A stretch of DNA of 64,000 nt from Rhodobacteraceae bacterium Alg231-04 (GCA_900143635.1 FREY01000004.1:186001-250000); one strand, 5' to 3'; positions 8,914-18,777 are shown, numbered from the stretch's first letter. Numbers and translations are program-made. Notes: generated by a model not told the origin, from the letters alone.

Positions 8914-10089
8914 TTAAGGCTGAAAGGCGGCGAGACGGCGGAAAAGTTCACCAATTCCATCGGTTCCGATGTTGGCGAATGCGATGCGGAACTGCCGCTG
9001 ACCGGCCGGATCATCGGTCGGTTGAAACATGGTGCCCGGCAATGCCAGGACCGAGGCTTCGCTGACCAGCAGACGGGCGATTTCATCCGAAGACGTCGCG
9101 AACGGGTGTTCGACATAGGCAAAATAGGCGCCGCAGCCCAGCAGCTTCCAACCACGTTCTGCCAGTGGCGAAAACCCGGCCTCGATGGCAGATCGACGGT
9201 CCAGAATCTCGCGCCGTTCCCCGGCCAGCCAGCCCTGCAGATTGCCAATGCCCCAATGGGCACCGATTTGGCCCAGCTGGTTGGGGCAGATGGTGACAGT
9301 GTCGAGGAACTTCTCCATCTCGCCCAGCCGCGCCGCAGAGGTGGCAATGGCGCCAACCCGGTGACCGGTCAGACGGTAGGCTTTGGAGAAGGAATAAAGG
9401 TGGATCAGCGTGTCCTGCCAGCCGACCTGTTGGAACAGGCCATGCGGCGCACCTGCGCGGCTGTCAAAATCGCGGTAGGTCTCATCTGCGATCAAGGCGA
9501 TGCCTTGTTGGCGGGCCAGATCGTAGAACGCCTGCATCAGCCTTTCTGGGTATTCCGCGCCGGTGGGGTTGTTGGGGGTGACCAGAACAATGGCGCGGGT
9601 GCGATCGGTGATAAGCGCGCGGGCCGCTTCCAGACCGGGTAGCATATCCTCCCCAACAGGCAGGGGCACAGCGGAAACACCTGCCAGATCCAGCCACATT
9701 TTGTGATTGAAATACCAGGGCGTGGGGAGGATGACCTCGTCGCCTTCGCCGCAGAGACTGGCAATTGTCGCGGCAAAGGCCTGATTGCAGCCCGAGGTGA
9801 TGCCGATCTGCTGTGCGGTGACCTCCGTCGCGTAGTGGTCAGAGATTTGCGCGGCCAAAGCGGCGCGCAATTCAGGCCGCCCCAATACCGGACCATAAAG
9901 ATGAGCGCTGGGATCTTCCTGAGCGGCCTGCGCAATCGCTGCACACAGTGGGGCAGGCGGTGGATCAACGGGTGCGGCCTGACTGACATTCAAAAGCGGG
10001 CGATCTGCAGGGAAGGTCGCACCATCGACCCAGCGGCGCGATTCCACGATGGGCGATACAAATGTGGCAGAGGTGCGGGGAAGGGGCAT
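8914..10089 (-). CDS. PLP-dependent class I/II aminotransferase
   Basis: This 391-residue fold-type I aminotransferase shows the substrate/cofactor motifs VTPNNPTGAEYP, LIADETYRDF and the PLP-lysine motif SFSKAYRLTGHRVG (about residue 235). The substrate cannot be assigned from these motifs; aspartate/aromatic-type aminotransferases share them. It stands alone, 123 bases upstream of ppiD. Its own upstream region contains nested inverted repeats (10120-10183) that could be regulatory. A second, different aminotransferase lies at 22622-23797. Confidence 0.9.
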   Translation of the reverse strand: MPLPRTSATFVSPIVESRRWVDGATFPADRPLLNVSQAAPVDPPPAPLCAAIAQAAQEDPSAHLYGPVLGRPELRAALAAQISDHYATEVTAQQIGITSGCNQAFAATIASLCGEGDEVILPTPWYFNHKMWLDLAGVSAVPLPVGEDMLPGLEAARALITDRTRAIVLVTPNNPTGAEYPERLMQAFYDLARQQGIALIADETYRDFDSRAGAPHGLFQQVGWQDTLIHLYSFSKAYRLTGHRVGAIATSAARLGEMEKFLDTVTICPNQLGQIGAHWGIGNLQGWLAGERREILDRRSAIEAGFSPLAERGWKLLGCGAYFAYVEHPFATSSDEIARLLVSEASVLALPGTMFQPTDDPAGQRQFRIAFANIGTDGIGELFRRLAAFQP

Positions 10090-10119
10090 CGGCGATCCTG
10101 ATGGTTGCGGTGGCGGCGG

Positions 10120-10183
10120 TTGATCCGCCGTTGCATTGTCTATGCATCTGCCTATGCGTGGCAGAGGCCTGAAGGCGGATCAA
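10120..10183. promoter_or_regulatory. Nested inverted repeats upstream of the aminotransferase
   Basis: TTGATCCGCC (10120-10129) is repeated in inverted orientation as GGCGGATCAA (10174-10183), a perfect 10-bp match. Inside lies a second hairpin, CTGCC (10148-10152) with GGCAG (10160-10164). The whole lies 31-94 bases upstream of the aminotransferase ATG, so an operator or a 5' untranslated structure is plausible. No regulator can be named. Confidence 0.4.
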
Positions 10184-10195
10184 GGCCCCCACAAA

Positions 10196-10224
10196 CGAAA
10201 AACGCGCCCCGGGGGGCGCGTTTG
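10196..10224 (-). terminator. Rho-independent terminator of gpt
   Basis: The arms AAACGCGCCCC (10200-10210) and GGGGCGCGTTT (10213-10223) pair perfectly around two bases. Read on the minus strand, the stem is followed by a short T-run. It lies about 22 bases after the gpt stop codon. Confidence 0.85.
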
Positions 10225-10245
10225 GCAATAACTCAGGTTTTACGC

Positions 10246-10749
10246 TCAGTCGGTGCCGCGGTAGGGTTCGACATATTGCAGCGCCATGTCCCAAGGGAAG
10301 AAGATCCAGGTGTCCTGGCTGACCTCGGTGATAAAAGTATCCACCATCGGGCGGCCCTTGGGCTTGGCATAGACGGTGGCGAAATGCGCCTTGGGATACA
10401 GCGAGCGCACCAGTTCCAGGGTGCGGCCGCTGTCGACCAGATCGTCAATGATCAACACGCCTTCGCCGTCGCCCATCAGCGCGTTGTCGGGGGATTTCAG
10501 CACCTTTGCTTCGCCCTGATCCTGATGGCTGTAGGATTTGACCGAGATGGTATCCACAGTGCGGATGTCCAGCTCGCGGCTGACGATCATCGCCGGGGCC
10601 ATGCCACCGCGGGTGATGGCGACCACGGCTTTCCAGGCGCCATTGTCCGGGCCTTGCCCGTCCAGCCGCCACGCCAGCGCGCGGCTGTCGCGGTGGATCT
10701 GATCCCAGCTGATGTGAAAGCCTTTTTCGTGCGGCAAGCGGTCGGTCAT
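10246..10749 (-). CDS. gpt: Xanthine phosphoribosyltransferase Gpt
   Basis: This enzyme salvages xanthine and guanine by transferring phosphoribose from PRPP. The PRPP-binding motif is [18 protein letters not shown], and the N-terminus [19 protein letters not shown] is characteristic of Gpt. I start it at [11 protein letters not shown] (167 aa, the normal length); the open frame extends 34 codons further but without family resemblance. It is a single gene, closed by a strong terminator at 10196-10224. Confidence 0.94.
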   Translation of the reverse strand: MTDRLPHEKGFHISWDQIHRDSRALAWRLDGQGPDNGAWKAVVAITRGGMAPAMIVSRELDIRTVDTISVKSYSHQDQGEAKVLKSPDNALMGDGEGVLIIDDLVDSGRTLELVRSLYPKAHFATVYAKPKGRPMVDTFITEVSQDTWIFFPWDMALQYVEPYRGTD

Positions 10750-10876
10750 GGCAGTGTCCCCGGATGAGTGTCTTTTTATGTGCGGCCAAATCGCCCCGGT
10801 TGCGGGGGCCAGTGTCCGAAGGGTGGATACAGCACCGCCCGCATCCGGCAAAGCAGGGCGCGGGCGCAGGCTGAGG

Positions 10877-11680
10877 TTACTTGGTGATGTCGGGCGCGTC
10901 GACCGCCTTCATGCCGACAACATGGTAGCCGGCATCGACATGCAGGTTTTCACCGGTGACACCGGAAGACAGGTCCGACAACAGATAGAGCGCGGATTTG
11001 CCCACATCATCAGTGGTCACATTGCGGCGCAGAGGTGAGTTATACTCGTTCCACTTCATGATATAGCGGAAATCGCCAATGCCAGAGGCTGCCAGCGTCT
11101 TGATCGGCCCGGCCGAGATCGCGTTGACGCGGATGCCGTCCTTGCCCAGATCCTCGGCCAGATATTTCACCGAAGCTTCAAGCGCGGCCTTGGCCACACC
11201 CATGACATTGTAATGCGGCATCACCTGTTCGGCGCCATAATAGGTCAGCGTCAGCAGCGAGCCGCCGTCGCTCATCATTTTTTCGGCCCGCGCTGCCACG
11301 GCGGTGAAGGAATAGACCGAAATATCCATGGTCATCTGGAAATTCGCGCGGCTGGTGTCCACATATCTTCCACGCAACTCAGCCTTGTCGGAGAAGCCAA
11401 TCGCATGAACCACGAAGTCCAGCTTGCCCCATTTTTCTTCAAGCGCGTCGAACAGCGCGTCGATGGATCCTTCGTCCGAGACGTCGCAGGGCAGGACCGT
11501 GTCACTTCCCAGCCGTTCGGCCAGCGGCCCGACCCGTTTGAGAAGAGCGTCGCCCTGATAGGAAAACGCAAGATCCGCACCGGCGTCGGCGCAGGCTTTG
11601 GCGATACCCCAAGCAATGGATTTGTCATTCGCCAGACCCATGATCAGGCCGCGTTTACCGGCCATCAGCTGATTAGACAT
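10877..11680 (-). CDS. fabI: Enoyl-ACP reductase (NADH) FabI
   Basis: FabI reduces the enoyl-ACP double bond in the last step of each fatty-acid elongation cycle. The 267-residue SDR protein shows [13 protein letters not shown] (cofactor binding), [13 protein letters not shown], and the FabI-type catalytic Tyr-x6-Lys in YNVMGVAK (about residue 158). It ends with the normal GYHVVGM region. It diverges from pdxH across a 132-base intergenic region that must hold both promoters. Length and motifs are complete. Confidence 0.96.
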   Translation of the reverse strand: MSNQLMAGKRGLIMGLANDKSIAWGIAKACADAGADLAFSYQGDALLKRVGPLAERLGSDTVLPCDVSDEGSIDALFDALEEKWGKLDFVVHAIGFSDKAELRGRYVDTSRANFQMTMDISVYSFTAVAARAEKMMSDGGSLLTLTYYGAEQVMPHYNVMGVAKAALEASVKYLAEDLGKDGIRVNAISAGPIKTLAASGIGDFRYIMKWNEYNSPLRRNVTTDDVGKSALYLLSDLSSGVTGENLHVDAGYHVVGMKAVDAPDITK

Positions 11681-11812
11681 TCAGGTTCTCCGCCTGTGAA
11701 TATTTGCATAGAAGGCTTTAGGATATAGCGCGTGAAGCTGCAAGTGCAGCTGGGTTGCTGTCTGGATCGTTAACAATTATGGTGCGCACGCACGTTTTAA
11801 CTGGGGAAAATC

Positions 11813-12418
11813 ATGTCTGATCGTAGCGGAATATTTGAGGGCACAGATCCCTTCGAAATCGCCCGCCAGTGGCTGACCGAGGCCGATGCATCCGAGATCA
11901 ACGATCCCAATGCCATAGCCCTGTCTACTGTGGATGGTGATGGCCTGCCAAATGTACGGATGGTACTCCTCAAGGAAATCGAGGCCGATGCCTTCGTGTT
12001 TTACACGAACTATCAGAGCACCAAGGGGCAAGAGCTGGATCAGTCCGGCAAGGCGGCCTTTGTGATGCACTGGAAATCTTTGCGGCGGCAAATAAGGGTC
12101 CGCGGTCTGATTACCCGCGAAGAGGGGTCGCAGGCCGATGACTATTATCGCTCGCGGTCGCTCAAAAGCCGCCTTGGCGCCTGGGCCTCGCGGCAGTCAC
12201 AACCGCTGTCCAGCCGCGGGGCGCTGATGGCCGAGGTGGCCAAGGTGACAGCACAGAAAGGTACCTCGCCAGAGCGACCAGAGTTCTGGGGTGGATACCG
12301 CATTTCGCCTCTAGAGATTGAGTTTTGGGCCGACGGATCCTTCCGGTTGCACGACAGATTTGTCTGGAAGCGTGAAAACCTTGGCCTAGAATGGGAAATA
12401 CAGCGGCTTTCACCGTGA
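11813..12418 (+). CDS. pdxH: Pyridoxamine 5'-phosphate oxidase PdxH
   Basis: PdxH is an FMN enzyme that oxidises pyridoxamine or pyridoxine 5'-phosphate to pyridoxal 5'-phosphate, the cofactor of both aminotransferases in this window. The 201 residues include [33 protein letters not shown], the FMN-binding [14 protein letters not shown] and the C-terminal [15 protein letters not shown]. The translation starts [20 protein letters not shown]. It is monocistronic and divergent from fabI. Confidence 0.96.
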   Translation: MSDRSGIFEGTDPFEIARQWLTEADASEINDPNAIALSTVDGDGLPNVRMVLLKEIEADAFVFYTNYQSTKGQELDQSGKAAFVMHWKSLRRQIRVRGLITREEGSQADDYYRSRSLKSRLGAWASRQSQPLSSRGALMAEVAKVTAQKGTSPERPEFWGGYRISPLEIEFWADGSFRLHDRFVWKRENLGLEWEIQRLSP

Positions 12419-12545
12419 CGTTCGCGTGACGTGAGCGGGGGCATGTTGAGAATACGCAAATTAATACTTGAAATTCGTGGCAAAATCCGAGCAAGGGATG
12501 TAAACATGAATTTGAATTCTAATCGGTGAAAGTTCGGTGAGCGCA

Positions 12546-13079
12546 ATGGCTGATGATATGAGCATTAAGCAGGTGTACGGTGTCGTGAAGTGGTTCGACC
12601 CTGCCAAAGGTTATGGATTCGTCGTTTCGGATCTGGGTGGCCCTGACATTTTGTTGCACGTTAACGTTCTGCGGAACTTTGGCCAAAGTTCGGTTGCGGA
12701 TGGCGCTCAGATTGAGATTGTCACCCACCGGACCGACCGGGGTGTGCAGGCGGTTGAGGTGGTGTCCATCACCGCACCCGAACGTGACGACAGCCCGGTG
12801 CTGAGCGACTTTATCGATCTGGATCCCGGCTACATTGCCGACCAGCCGCTTGAGGCTGCCCGCGTCAAATGGTTCGACAAGGGGAAGGGCTTTGGCTTTG
12901 CCAATGTTTTTGGCAGCAGCGAAGACGTGTTCCTGCATGTCGAAGTTCTGCGCCAGTCCGGTCTTTCGGAACTTCTGCCCGGCGAGGCGCTTGCCATGCG
13001 GGTGATCGACGGCAAACGCGGACGGATGGCTGTGGAAGTGCAGGCCTGGGAAGCGGCCGCATTGGCAGCCGAAAGCTGA
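12546..13079 (+). CDS. Cold-shock protein with two cold-shock domains
   Basis: The 177-residue protein contains two CspA-like OB folds. The first has VVKWFDPAKGYGFVVSD (about residues 11-27) and the second has ARVKWFDKGKGFGFANV (about 102-118), each with RNP1/RNP2-like aromatic motifs that bind single-stranded RNA or DNA. The domains are joined by an acidic linker. I prefer the ATG at 12546 (GGTGA upstream) over a GTG three codons earlier. A role in RNA chaperoning is inferred from the family. The DUF192 gene follows after 4 bases, suggesting co-transcription. Confidence 0.92.
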   Translation: MADDMSIKQVYGVVKWFDPAKGYGFVVSDLGGPDILLHVNVLRNFGQSSVADGAQIEIVTHRTDRGVQAVEVVSITAPERDDSPVLSDFIDLDPGYIADQPLEAARVKWFDKGKGFGFANVFGSSEDVFLHVEVLRQSGLSELLPGEALAMRVIDGKRGRMAVEVQAWEAAALAAES

Positions 13080-13083
13080 GGCG

Positions 13084-13557
13084 GTGCGCCGCCGGCCTGT
13101 CCTTGTGACGCTGGTGCTCGCAGCGATGAGTTTGGGCACCGCCGCATCTGCGGGCTGTGCCGCTGACCGGGTGGATTTGCGCGGCGACTGGGGGCAGGCC
13201 TCCTTTGCTGCAGAAGTTGTCGATACCCCTGAAACCAGAGCCTTGGGTCTGATGCACCGCGAGAGCATGCCGAGAGGCAGTTCGATGCTCTTCGTCTATG
13301 AGCATCCCCAGCGCGTCAGTTTCTGGATGAAAAACACCCTGATCCCACTGGATATGATCTTTGCCGACCGCCAAGGTGTGGTGCAGCATGTCCATCACCA
13401 GGCCATTCCCCTTGATCTGACCCCCATTCCGGGTGGTGACGGCATCTATGCGGTGCTGGAAATCAACGGCGGGCTGGCCGCCCGCTACGGTATTTCCAAG
13501 GGTTCGCAGATGCGCCATCAGATTTTTTTCGATGGCCCTGCAATTTGGCCCTGTTAG
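13084..13557 (+). CDS. Exported DUF192 family protein
   Basis: This protein of 157 residues starts with GTG and has an Arg-rich N-terminus followed by a hydrophobic stretch ending SAGCA (about residue 26), so it is probably exported. The DUF192 core is visible: AEVVDTPETRALGLMHRE, SMLFVYEHPQRVSFWMKNT and PLDMIFAD. The family has no firmly established biochemical role. It is 4 bases behind the cold-shock gene and directly upstream of tRNA-Pro. Confidence 0.88.
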   Translation: MRRRPVLVTLVLAAMSLGTAASAGCAADRVDLRGDWGQASFAAEVVDTPETRALGLMHRESMPRGSSMLFVYEHPQRVSFWMKNTLIPLDMIFADRQGVVQHVHHQAIPLDLTPIPGGDGIYAVLEINGGLAARYGISKGSQMRHQIFFDGPAIWPC

Positions 13558-13600
13558 GGCTTTTCAAATCAGTTCGACGCAGCTAGGAAGGCGCACGGTC

Positions 13601-13677
13601 CGGGGCGTGGCGCAGTCTGGTAGCGCACCTGTTTTGGGTACAGGGGGTCGCAAGTTCGAATCTTGCCGTCCCGACCA
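13601..13677 (+). tRNA. tRNA-Pro (anticodon TGG)
   Basis: A complete cloverleaf can be drawn. The acceptor is CGGGGCG with CGTCCCG, the D arm is GCGC/GCGC, and the anticodon stem CCTGT/ACAGG carries a loop with TGG. The T arm is GCAAG-TTCGAAT-CTTGC, with discriminator A and an encoded CCA. TGG reads CCA and related proline codons. No integrated element is seen at its 3' end. Confidence 0.97.
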
Positions 13678-13702
13678 TTTTCTACTTACTCACACTGCAG
13701 AC

Positions 13703-13724
13703 CCGTCGGCTTAACAGCCGACGG
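13703..13724. terminator. Hairpin after tRNA-Pro
   Basis: CCGTCGGCT (13703-13711) pairs perfectly with AGCCGACGG (13716-13724) around TAAC, 25 bases after the tRNA. There is no T-run, so it may be a processing or attenuating structure rather than a classical terminator. Confidence 0.5.
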
Positions 13725-14359
13725 CTGCGGCTGTGGTAGTGGTTCTACCCTCTCCTTAATACAATATATGGCGTTTGGGTGCGCTGCGCGGATTCTATGC
13801 AGCTAGTCGCAATCCGGTCTGCAACGCGGTTTTTCGGCAGCAAAATCGCAACAGGCAGGGCTTCACCACCGGAAGTGAAAAAATTCTCTGCATGGATTCT
13901 TGGGCCGGTTGTCCACTGCCGAATTCGTTAATCATTGTGTATGCAATGTAACAGCGTTTTACTTTTTGCAGGAAAACAAGGGCAGTCAAAGGCACTAGCG
14001 GGTTGCCACATTTCTTAACGGCCTGTGGATGAATCGTGGAAGACTTTGCCCCCTAGTTCCAGTTAACAGAGGGTCAATACAAAAGTAGACCTCAACCGCC
14101 GAATATTTGCGTTGACCAGATGTGGTGTCATACGCCAAATTGTAGAAGTCGGCTGCTTCGCTACTAGATCTAGTATGATCTGACAGCAGCGCCGGGATGG
14201 GTTTTAGTGTTAAAGAGCTTCGCAGGGCAGTGATCGCCCATAGCTGCATCTCCGTGTGGGGGCAGAGAGGAAGCCGTATACCAAAATCTTTGCCGGTGCG
14301 GATGAAAGCAGCACAGACGGGTGCGAATGGAAAATGGGCGACAGGCAGAGGCTGCGGAA
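13725..14359. other. Long non-coding leader region of nrdJ
   Basis: I find no convincing gene in these 635 bases. Visible elements are a 16-base stretch at 13759-13774 (ATACAATATATGGCGT) that matches a remembered NrdR-box consensus at about 13 of 16 positions, and a perfect 12-bp palindrome ACTAGATCTAGT at 14163-14174. No cobalamin-riboswitch B12 box is recognisable. Either element could regulate nrdJ, but only one NrdR-like box is seen where two are normal. Confidence 0.4.
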
Positions 14360-17300
14360 ATGAAGATTGACAGAAAGTTCACCAAGGCAGGGCAGGACGC
14401 CTACGCGGATCTGAATTTTATCGCTGCAACGTCGGAAATCCGCAATCCGGATGGCACGATTGTCTTCCGGCTCGACAATATCGAGGTGCCGGGTAACTGG
14501 AGCCAGGTGGCCTCCGATGTCATCGCACAGAAATACTTCCGCAAGGCCGGCGTGCCGTCGCGGCTGAAGAAGGTCAAAGAAAAGGGCGTGCCGGAATTCC
14601 TGTGGCGCTCTGTTCCCGATGGCGACGACGTTGAATTCAGCGGCGAGACCTCCTCCAAGCAGGTGTTCGATCGTCTGGCCGGCGCCTGGGCCTATTGGGG
14701 CTGGAAGGGCGGCTACTTCACCAATGAAGACGATGCCCGCGCCTATTTCGACGAGATGCGCTATATGCTGGCCAGCCAGCGTGCCGCGCCCAATTCGCCG
14801 CAGTGGTTCAACACTGGCCTGCACTGGGCTTACGGCATCGACGGCCCGGCACAGGGCCACCACTATGTAGATTACAAGACGGGCAAGCTGACCAAATCGA
14901 GCAGCTCGTACGAACACCCGCAGCCCCACGCCTGTTTCATTCAGGGTGTGCAGGATGATCTGGTGAACGAAGGCGGCATCATGGACCTCTGGGTTCGCGA
15001 AGCGCGTCTGTTCAAATACGGGTCGGGCACCGGCACCAACTTCAGCCACCTGCGTGGCGAGGGCGAATCGCTTTCAGGCGGCGGTAAATCCTCGGGCCTT
15101 ATGGGCTTCCTGAAGATCGGCGACCGGGCTGCGGGTGCAATCAAATCCGGCGGCACCACACGGCGTGCAGCCAAGATGGTGATCGTTGACGCCGATCACC
15201 CCGATATCGAGCAGTTCATCGAGTGGAAGGTGCTGGAAGAGCAGAAAGTGGCGTCGATCGTCGCAGGCTCCAAAATGCACGAGAAGATGCTGAACGGTCT
15301 TTTTGAGGCCATCCGCACCTGGGATGGCGCCGAGGCAGACGCTTACGAGCCCAACACCAACCCGGCACTGAAAAAGGCAATCCGCGAAGCCAAGAAGGTG
15401 ATGATCCCGGAAACCTATGTCAAACGGGTTCTGGACTATGCCAAACAGGGTCACACCAGCATTGAATTCCCGGTTTACGACACCGATTGGGACTCCGAGG
15501 CCTATTCGTCCGTTTCCGGCCAGAACTCCAACAACTCCATCCGGGTCACCAATGCTTTCTTGAAAGCGGTAGAGAAAGACGCCGACTGGCAGCTGCTAAA
15601 CCGGACCGACGGCAAGGTCTCCAAGACCGTAAAAGCCCGCGATCTGTGGGAAAAGGTCGGCCACGCTGCCTGGGCCTGCGCTGATCCCGGCATCCAGTAC
15701 CACGACACCGTGAACGAGTGGCACACATGCCCCGAAGACGGTGAGATCCGCGGCTCCAACCCCTGTTCGGAATATATGTTCCTGGACGACACCGCATGTA
15801 ACCTCGCCTCGATGAACCTCTTGGCCTTCCTGAAGGACGGTGTGTTTCAGGCCGAAGACTACATGCACGCCAGCCGTTTGTGGACACTGACGCTGGAAGT
15901 GTCGGTCACCATGGCGCAGTTCCCTTCCAAGGAAATCGCCCAGCTGTCTTACGACTTCCGCACGCTGGGTCTGGGCTATGCCAATATCGGCGGCTTGCTG
16001 ATGAACATGGGCTACAGCTATGACAGCGACGAGGGCCGTGCGCTCTGTGGTGCGCTGACCGCGATCATGACCGGTGTTGCCTATACCACCTCTGCCGAGA
16101 TTGCTGGCGAGCTGGGTCCCTTTGCCGGCTACGAGCGTAACGCCGACCACATGCTGCGCGTTATCCGCAACCACCGTAACGCCGCCCATGGCAATGCGGA
16201 TGGCTATGACAACCTGTCTGTAAAGCCGGTACCACTGGACATCGCCAACTGCCCCGACGCCCGCCTGACCGATCTGGCGGCCAGCGCATGGGACGAAGCA
16301 CTGTCGCTGGGGGAGAAACACGGTTTCCGCAACGCGCAGTCCACTGTGATTGCCCCCACCGGCACCATTGGTCTGGTGATGGATTGCGACACCACCGGGA
16401 TCGAGCCTGACTTTGCGCTGGTGAAATTCAAAAAGCTGGCCGGCGGCGGTTACTTCAAGATCATCAACCGCTCGGTGCCGTCGGCGCTGGATGGCCTCGG
16501 CTACAGCTCTGCCCAGATCGAAGAGATTGTTGGCTATGCGGTGGGTCACGGCACCATCGGCAACGCACCCGGCATCAACCACACCTCGCTGGCCGGTCAC
16601 GGCTTTGGCCCGAACGAGCTGGCCAAGGTGGACGCCGCACTGGAAAGCGCCTTTGACATCCGCTTTGTGTTCAACCAGTGGACGCTGGGCGAAGACTTCT
16701 GCACCGGTGTTCTGGGCATCCCGACGCCCAAGCTGAGCGATCCGACATTTGATCTGCTGCGCCACCTCGGCTTTACCAAGGCAGATATTGACGCCGCCAA
16801 TGACCACGTCTGTGGCACCATGACCCTGGAGGGCGCGCCGCATCTGAAGGAAGAGCATTACGCGATCTTCGACTGCGCCAACCCCTGCGGCAAGAAGGGC
16901 AAGCGTTTCCTCAACGTCGACAGCCACATCACCATGATGGCGGCGGCGCAGAGCTTCATCTCGGGTGCGATCTCGAAAACCATCAACATGCCCAACGATG
17001 CCACCATCGAGGACTGCCAGAAGGCTTACGAGCTCAGCTGGTCCCTCGGCATCAAGGCCAATGCGCTCTACCGCGATGGTTCGAAGCTGAGCCAGCCGCT
17101 CGCTGCCGCTCTGGTCGAGGATGATGATGACGCCGCCGAAGTGCTGGAAACCGGCTCCAATCAGGAAAAAGCCACGGTTCTGGCCGAAAAGATCGTCGAG
17201 AAGGTGATCATCAAAGAGGTCATCAAATCGCACCGCGAGAAGATGCCGCATCGCCGTAAGGGCTATACGCAAAAGGCGGTTGTAGGCGGTCACAAGGTCT

Positions 17301-18001
17301 ACCTGCGTACCGGCGAATATGAAGGCGGCACTCTGGGTGAAATCTTCATCGACATGCACAAGGAAGGCGCCGGTTTCCGGGCGATGATGAACAACTTCGC
17401 CATCGCGGTCTCGGTCGGTCTGCAATACGGCGTGCCGCTGGAAGAATTCGTTGACGCCTTCACCTTCACCAAGTTCGAGCCCGCAGGCATGGTTCAGGGC
17501 AACGACAGCATCAAGAACGCGACCTCCATTCTGGACTATGTGTTCCGCGAACTGGCGGTGTCCTATCTGGACCGCACCGATCTGGCCCATGTGAAGCCCG
17601 AAGGGGCGACCTTTGACGACATTGGCCGCGGCGAAGAGGAAGGCGTGTCCAACGTCTCCGAGCTGAGCGAGACCGCAGCGACCAAATCGCTGGAAGTGTT
17701 GAAGCAGATTTCCTCGACCGGCTATCTGCGCAAGCGTCTGCCGCAGGATCTGGTGGTGCTGCAGGGCGGCCAGTCTGAGGTGGAGGCCACCGGTACTGAT
17801 CCGGTAGCGGCCCTGCAAACGCTGGTGCCGGAAACCGCGGACGTTCCCAAAATCGCGGCTGGCGGTATGGATGCGCGCGTGAAGGCCAAGATGCAGGGCT
17901 ACGAGGGCGAAGCCTGCGGCGAATGTGGAAATTACACGCTGGTGCGCAACGGCACCTGCATGAAGTGCAACACCTGCGGCGGAACATCCGGCTGCAGCTG
18001 A
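14360..18001 (+). CDS. nrdJ: Vitamin B12-dependent (class II) ribonucleoside-diphosphate reductase NrdJ
   Basis: NrdJ makes deoxyribonucleotides using adenosylcobalamin for radical generation, so it works with or without oxygen. The 1213-residue protein starts [18 protein letters not shown]. It contains the active-site region [21 protein letters not shown], the glycyl-type barrel motif [18 protein letters not shown], and a C-terminal zinc-ribbon-like tail with CGECGNY and CMKCNTCGG. The C-terminal cysteines probably shuttle reducing equivalents. An ATG 13 codons upstream is open but lacks family resemblance. No nrdAB genes are in the window. It implies the organism makes or imports B12. Confidence 0.97.
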   Translation: MKIDRKFTKAGQDAYADLNFIAATSEIRNPDGTIVFRLDNIEVPGNWSQVASDVIAQKYFRKAGVPSRLKKVKEKGVPEFLWRSVPDGDDVEFSGETSSKQVFDRLAGAWAYWGWKGGYFTNEDDARAYFDEMRYMLASQRAAPNSPQWFNTGLHWAYGIDGPAQGHHYVDYKTGKLTKSSSSYEHPQPHACFIQGVQDDLVNEGGIMDLWVREARLFKYGSGTGTNFSHLRGEGESLSGGGKSSGLMGFLKIGDRAAGAIKSGGTTRRAAKMVIVDADHPDIEQFIEWKVLEEQKVASIVAGSKMHEKMLNGLFEAIRTWDGAEADAYEPNTNPALKKAIREAKKVMIPETYVKRVLDYAKQGHTSIEFPVYDTDWDSEAYSSVSGQNSNNSIRVTNAFLKAVEKDADWQLLNRTDGKVSKTVKARDLWEKVGHAAWACADPGIQYHDTVNEWHTCPEDGEIRGSNPCSEYMFLDDTACNLASMNLLAFLKDGVFQAEDYMHASRLWTLTLEVSVTMAQFPSKEIAQLSYDFRTLGLGYANIGGLLMNMGYSYDSDEGRALCGALTAIMTGVAYTTSAEIAGELGPFAGYERNADHMLRVIRNHRNAAHGNADGYDNLSVKPVPLDIANCPDARLTDLAASAWDEALSLGEKHGFRNAQSTVIAPTGTIGLVMDCDTTGIEPDFALVKFKKLAGGGYFKIINRSVPSALDGLGYSSAQIEEIVGYAVGHGTIGNAPGINHTSLAGHGFGPNELAKVDAALESAFDIRFVFNQWTLGEDFCTGVLGIPTPKLSDPTFDLLRHLGFTKADIDAANDHVCGTMTLEGAPHLKEEHYAIFDCANPCGKKGKRFLNVDSHITMMAAAQSFISGAISKTINMPNDATIEDCQKAYELSWSLGIKANALYRDGSKLSQPLAAALVEDDDDAAEVLETGSNQEKATVLAEKIVEKVIIKEVIKSHREKMPHRRKGYTQKAVVGGHKVYLRTGEYEGGTLGEIFIDMHKEGAGFRAMMNNFAIAVSVGLQYGVPLEEFVDAFTFTKFEPAGMVQGNDSIKNATSILDYVFRELAVSYLDRTDLAHVKPEGATFDDIGRGEEEGVSNVSELSETAATKSLEVLKQISSTGYLRKRLPQDLVVLQGGQSEVEATGTDPVAALQTLVPETADVPKIAAGGMDARVKAKMQGYEGEACGECGNYTLVRNGTCMKCNTCGGTSGCS

Positions 18002-18027
18002 CGGAACCGCGCCACTACGTGCGCGCA

Positions 18028-18057
18028 GGGGGCGAGCGACCTTTCAGGTCAGCCCCC
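18028..18057 (+). terminator. Hairpin downstream of nrdJ
   Basis: Outer arms GGGGGC (18028-18033) and GCCCCC (18052-18057) enclose an inner GACCT/AGGTC stem. It begins 27 bases after the nrdJ stop. It has no T-run and precedes the stronger terminator at 18193. Confidence 0.45.
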
Positions 18058-18192
18058 GACGAAACAGGGCGGGGCGGTTTGTGCCTCCCCAACCTTACAC
18101 GGGGCGGGTGCGCTCGCCCCCTGACGTACTCCAGGCCGCAGGCAAAAAAATCTCGAGCAGTAAACTACTGAGCCTGGATGACGAACCTAATA

Positions 18193-18216
18193 GGGGGCCC
18201 CTCGGCCCCCTTTTTT
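18193..18216 (+). terminator. Rho-independent terminator
   Basis: GGGGGCC (18193-18199) pairs with GGCCCCC (18204-18210), and six T residues follow immediately. It is a textbook intrinsic terminator for transcripts coming through nrdJ, and it isolates the arsR operon downstream. Confidence 0.9.
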
Positions 18217-18354
18217 CTGTCTTGGGGCAGGGTAGGTTGCTGATGTTCAGGCGTATTGGGCTGCGCCTCTGTGTTGCGGTTGTTCGGAAAGCGGACGAAG
18301 CCGCCATTTGAGCGTTTTCCGCGAATGCCCGCTATGGAGAATTCAGTGGGAGGC

Positions 18355-18386
18355 TTGACATCCGTTGGAATATCGAGATATTTCGA
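18355..18386 (+). promoter_or_regulatory. arsR promoter with overlapping operator-like repeat
   Basis: TTGACA (18355-18360) is followed after 17 bases by ATATTT (18378-18383). The stretch 18369-18386 (AATATCGAGATATTTCGA) contains inverted repeats AATATC/GATATT and overlaps the -10 box. A near copy lies at 18748-18765, before the downstream gene (15 of 18 positions identical). Autorepression by the ArsR protein is the simplest reading. The predicted start point is at or next to the ATG, which would make the mRNA leaderless. Confidence 0.65.
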
Positions 18387-18389
18387 TTT

Positions 18390-18698
18390 ATGGACATCGA
18401 AAGATCAATATCAGCACTGAACAATCCTGTTCGCCGACAGATTCTGGAATGGCTTAAAGACCGTTCGAACTTTCCCCCTGCACTGCCGGGGCATGAAGAC
18501 CTTGAAGGCGTTTGTGTTGCGTACATCCAAGAGAAGGCAAATCTGTCTCAGTCGACCATCTCGAACTACATGGGACTGTTGAAACAGGCTGGATTTGTGA
18601 ACTCAGAGCGCCACGGTCAGTGGACATTTTATCGACGCGACGAAGAGAAGATTCAAGCGTTCCTTACCGCCGTTCAAGGCGAACTTCTGAAACCATAG
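18390..18698 (+). CDS. ArsR-family transcriptional repressor
   Basis: The 102-residue protein is almost entirely a winged helix-turn-helix: SALNNPVRRQILEWLKD, then the recognition helix region NLSQSTISNYMGLLKQAGFV and the wing SERHGQWTFYRRD. No ELCVCDL-type metal-binding cysteine motif is present; one cysteine occurs in EGVCVAY. The inducer may therefore be an organic or redox signal rather than arsenite; this is inference. The next gene, an Old Yellow Enzyme, starts 79 bases later and carries the same operator-like sequence. Confidence 0.88.
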   Translation: MDIERSISALNNPVRRQILEWLKDRSNFPPALPGHEDLEGVCVAYIQEKANLSQSTISNYMGLLKQAGFVNSERHGQWTFYRRDEEKIQAFLTAVQGELLKP

Positions 18699-18747
18699 CT
18701 CGTAAAGAGGAAACCGATCCGAATCGAGTCTTACCTGATTTAAGTGA

Positions 18748-18765
18748 AATATCGAAATATACCGA
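18748..18765 (+). promoter_or_regulatory. Second ArsR operator-like site
   Basis: AATATCGAAATATACCGA matches the site at 18369-18386 at 15 of 18 positions. It lies 12-30 bases upstream of the flavin oxidoreductase ATG. Two such sites in adjacent promoters suggest that the ArsR protein controls both genes. A possible -35 (TTACCT, 18731-18736) precedes it. Confidence 0.6.
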
Positions 18766-18777
18766 TGAGGTGATGAG

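Noticed and set aside
13725-14359. Cobalamin riboswitch upstream of the B12-dependent reductase
   Set aside because: No B12-box-like conserved core could be found in the region on the plus strand.
15596-17818. Long minus-strand open frame opposite nrdJ
   Set aside because: It is the antisense shadow of a strongly conserved gene and has no family resemblance.
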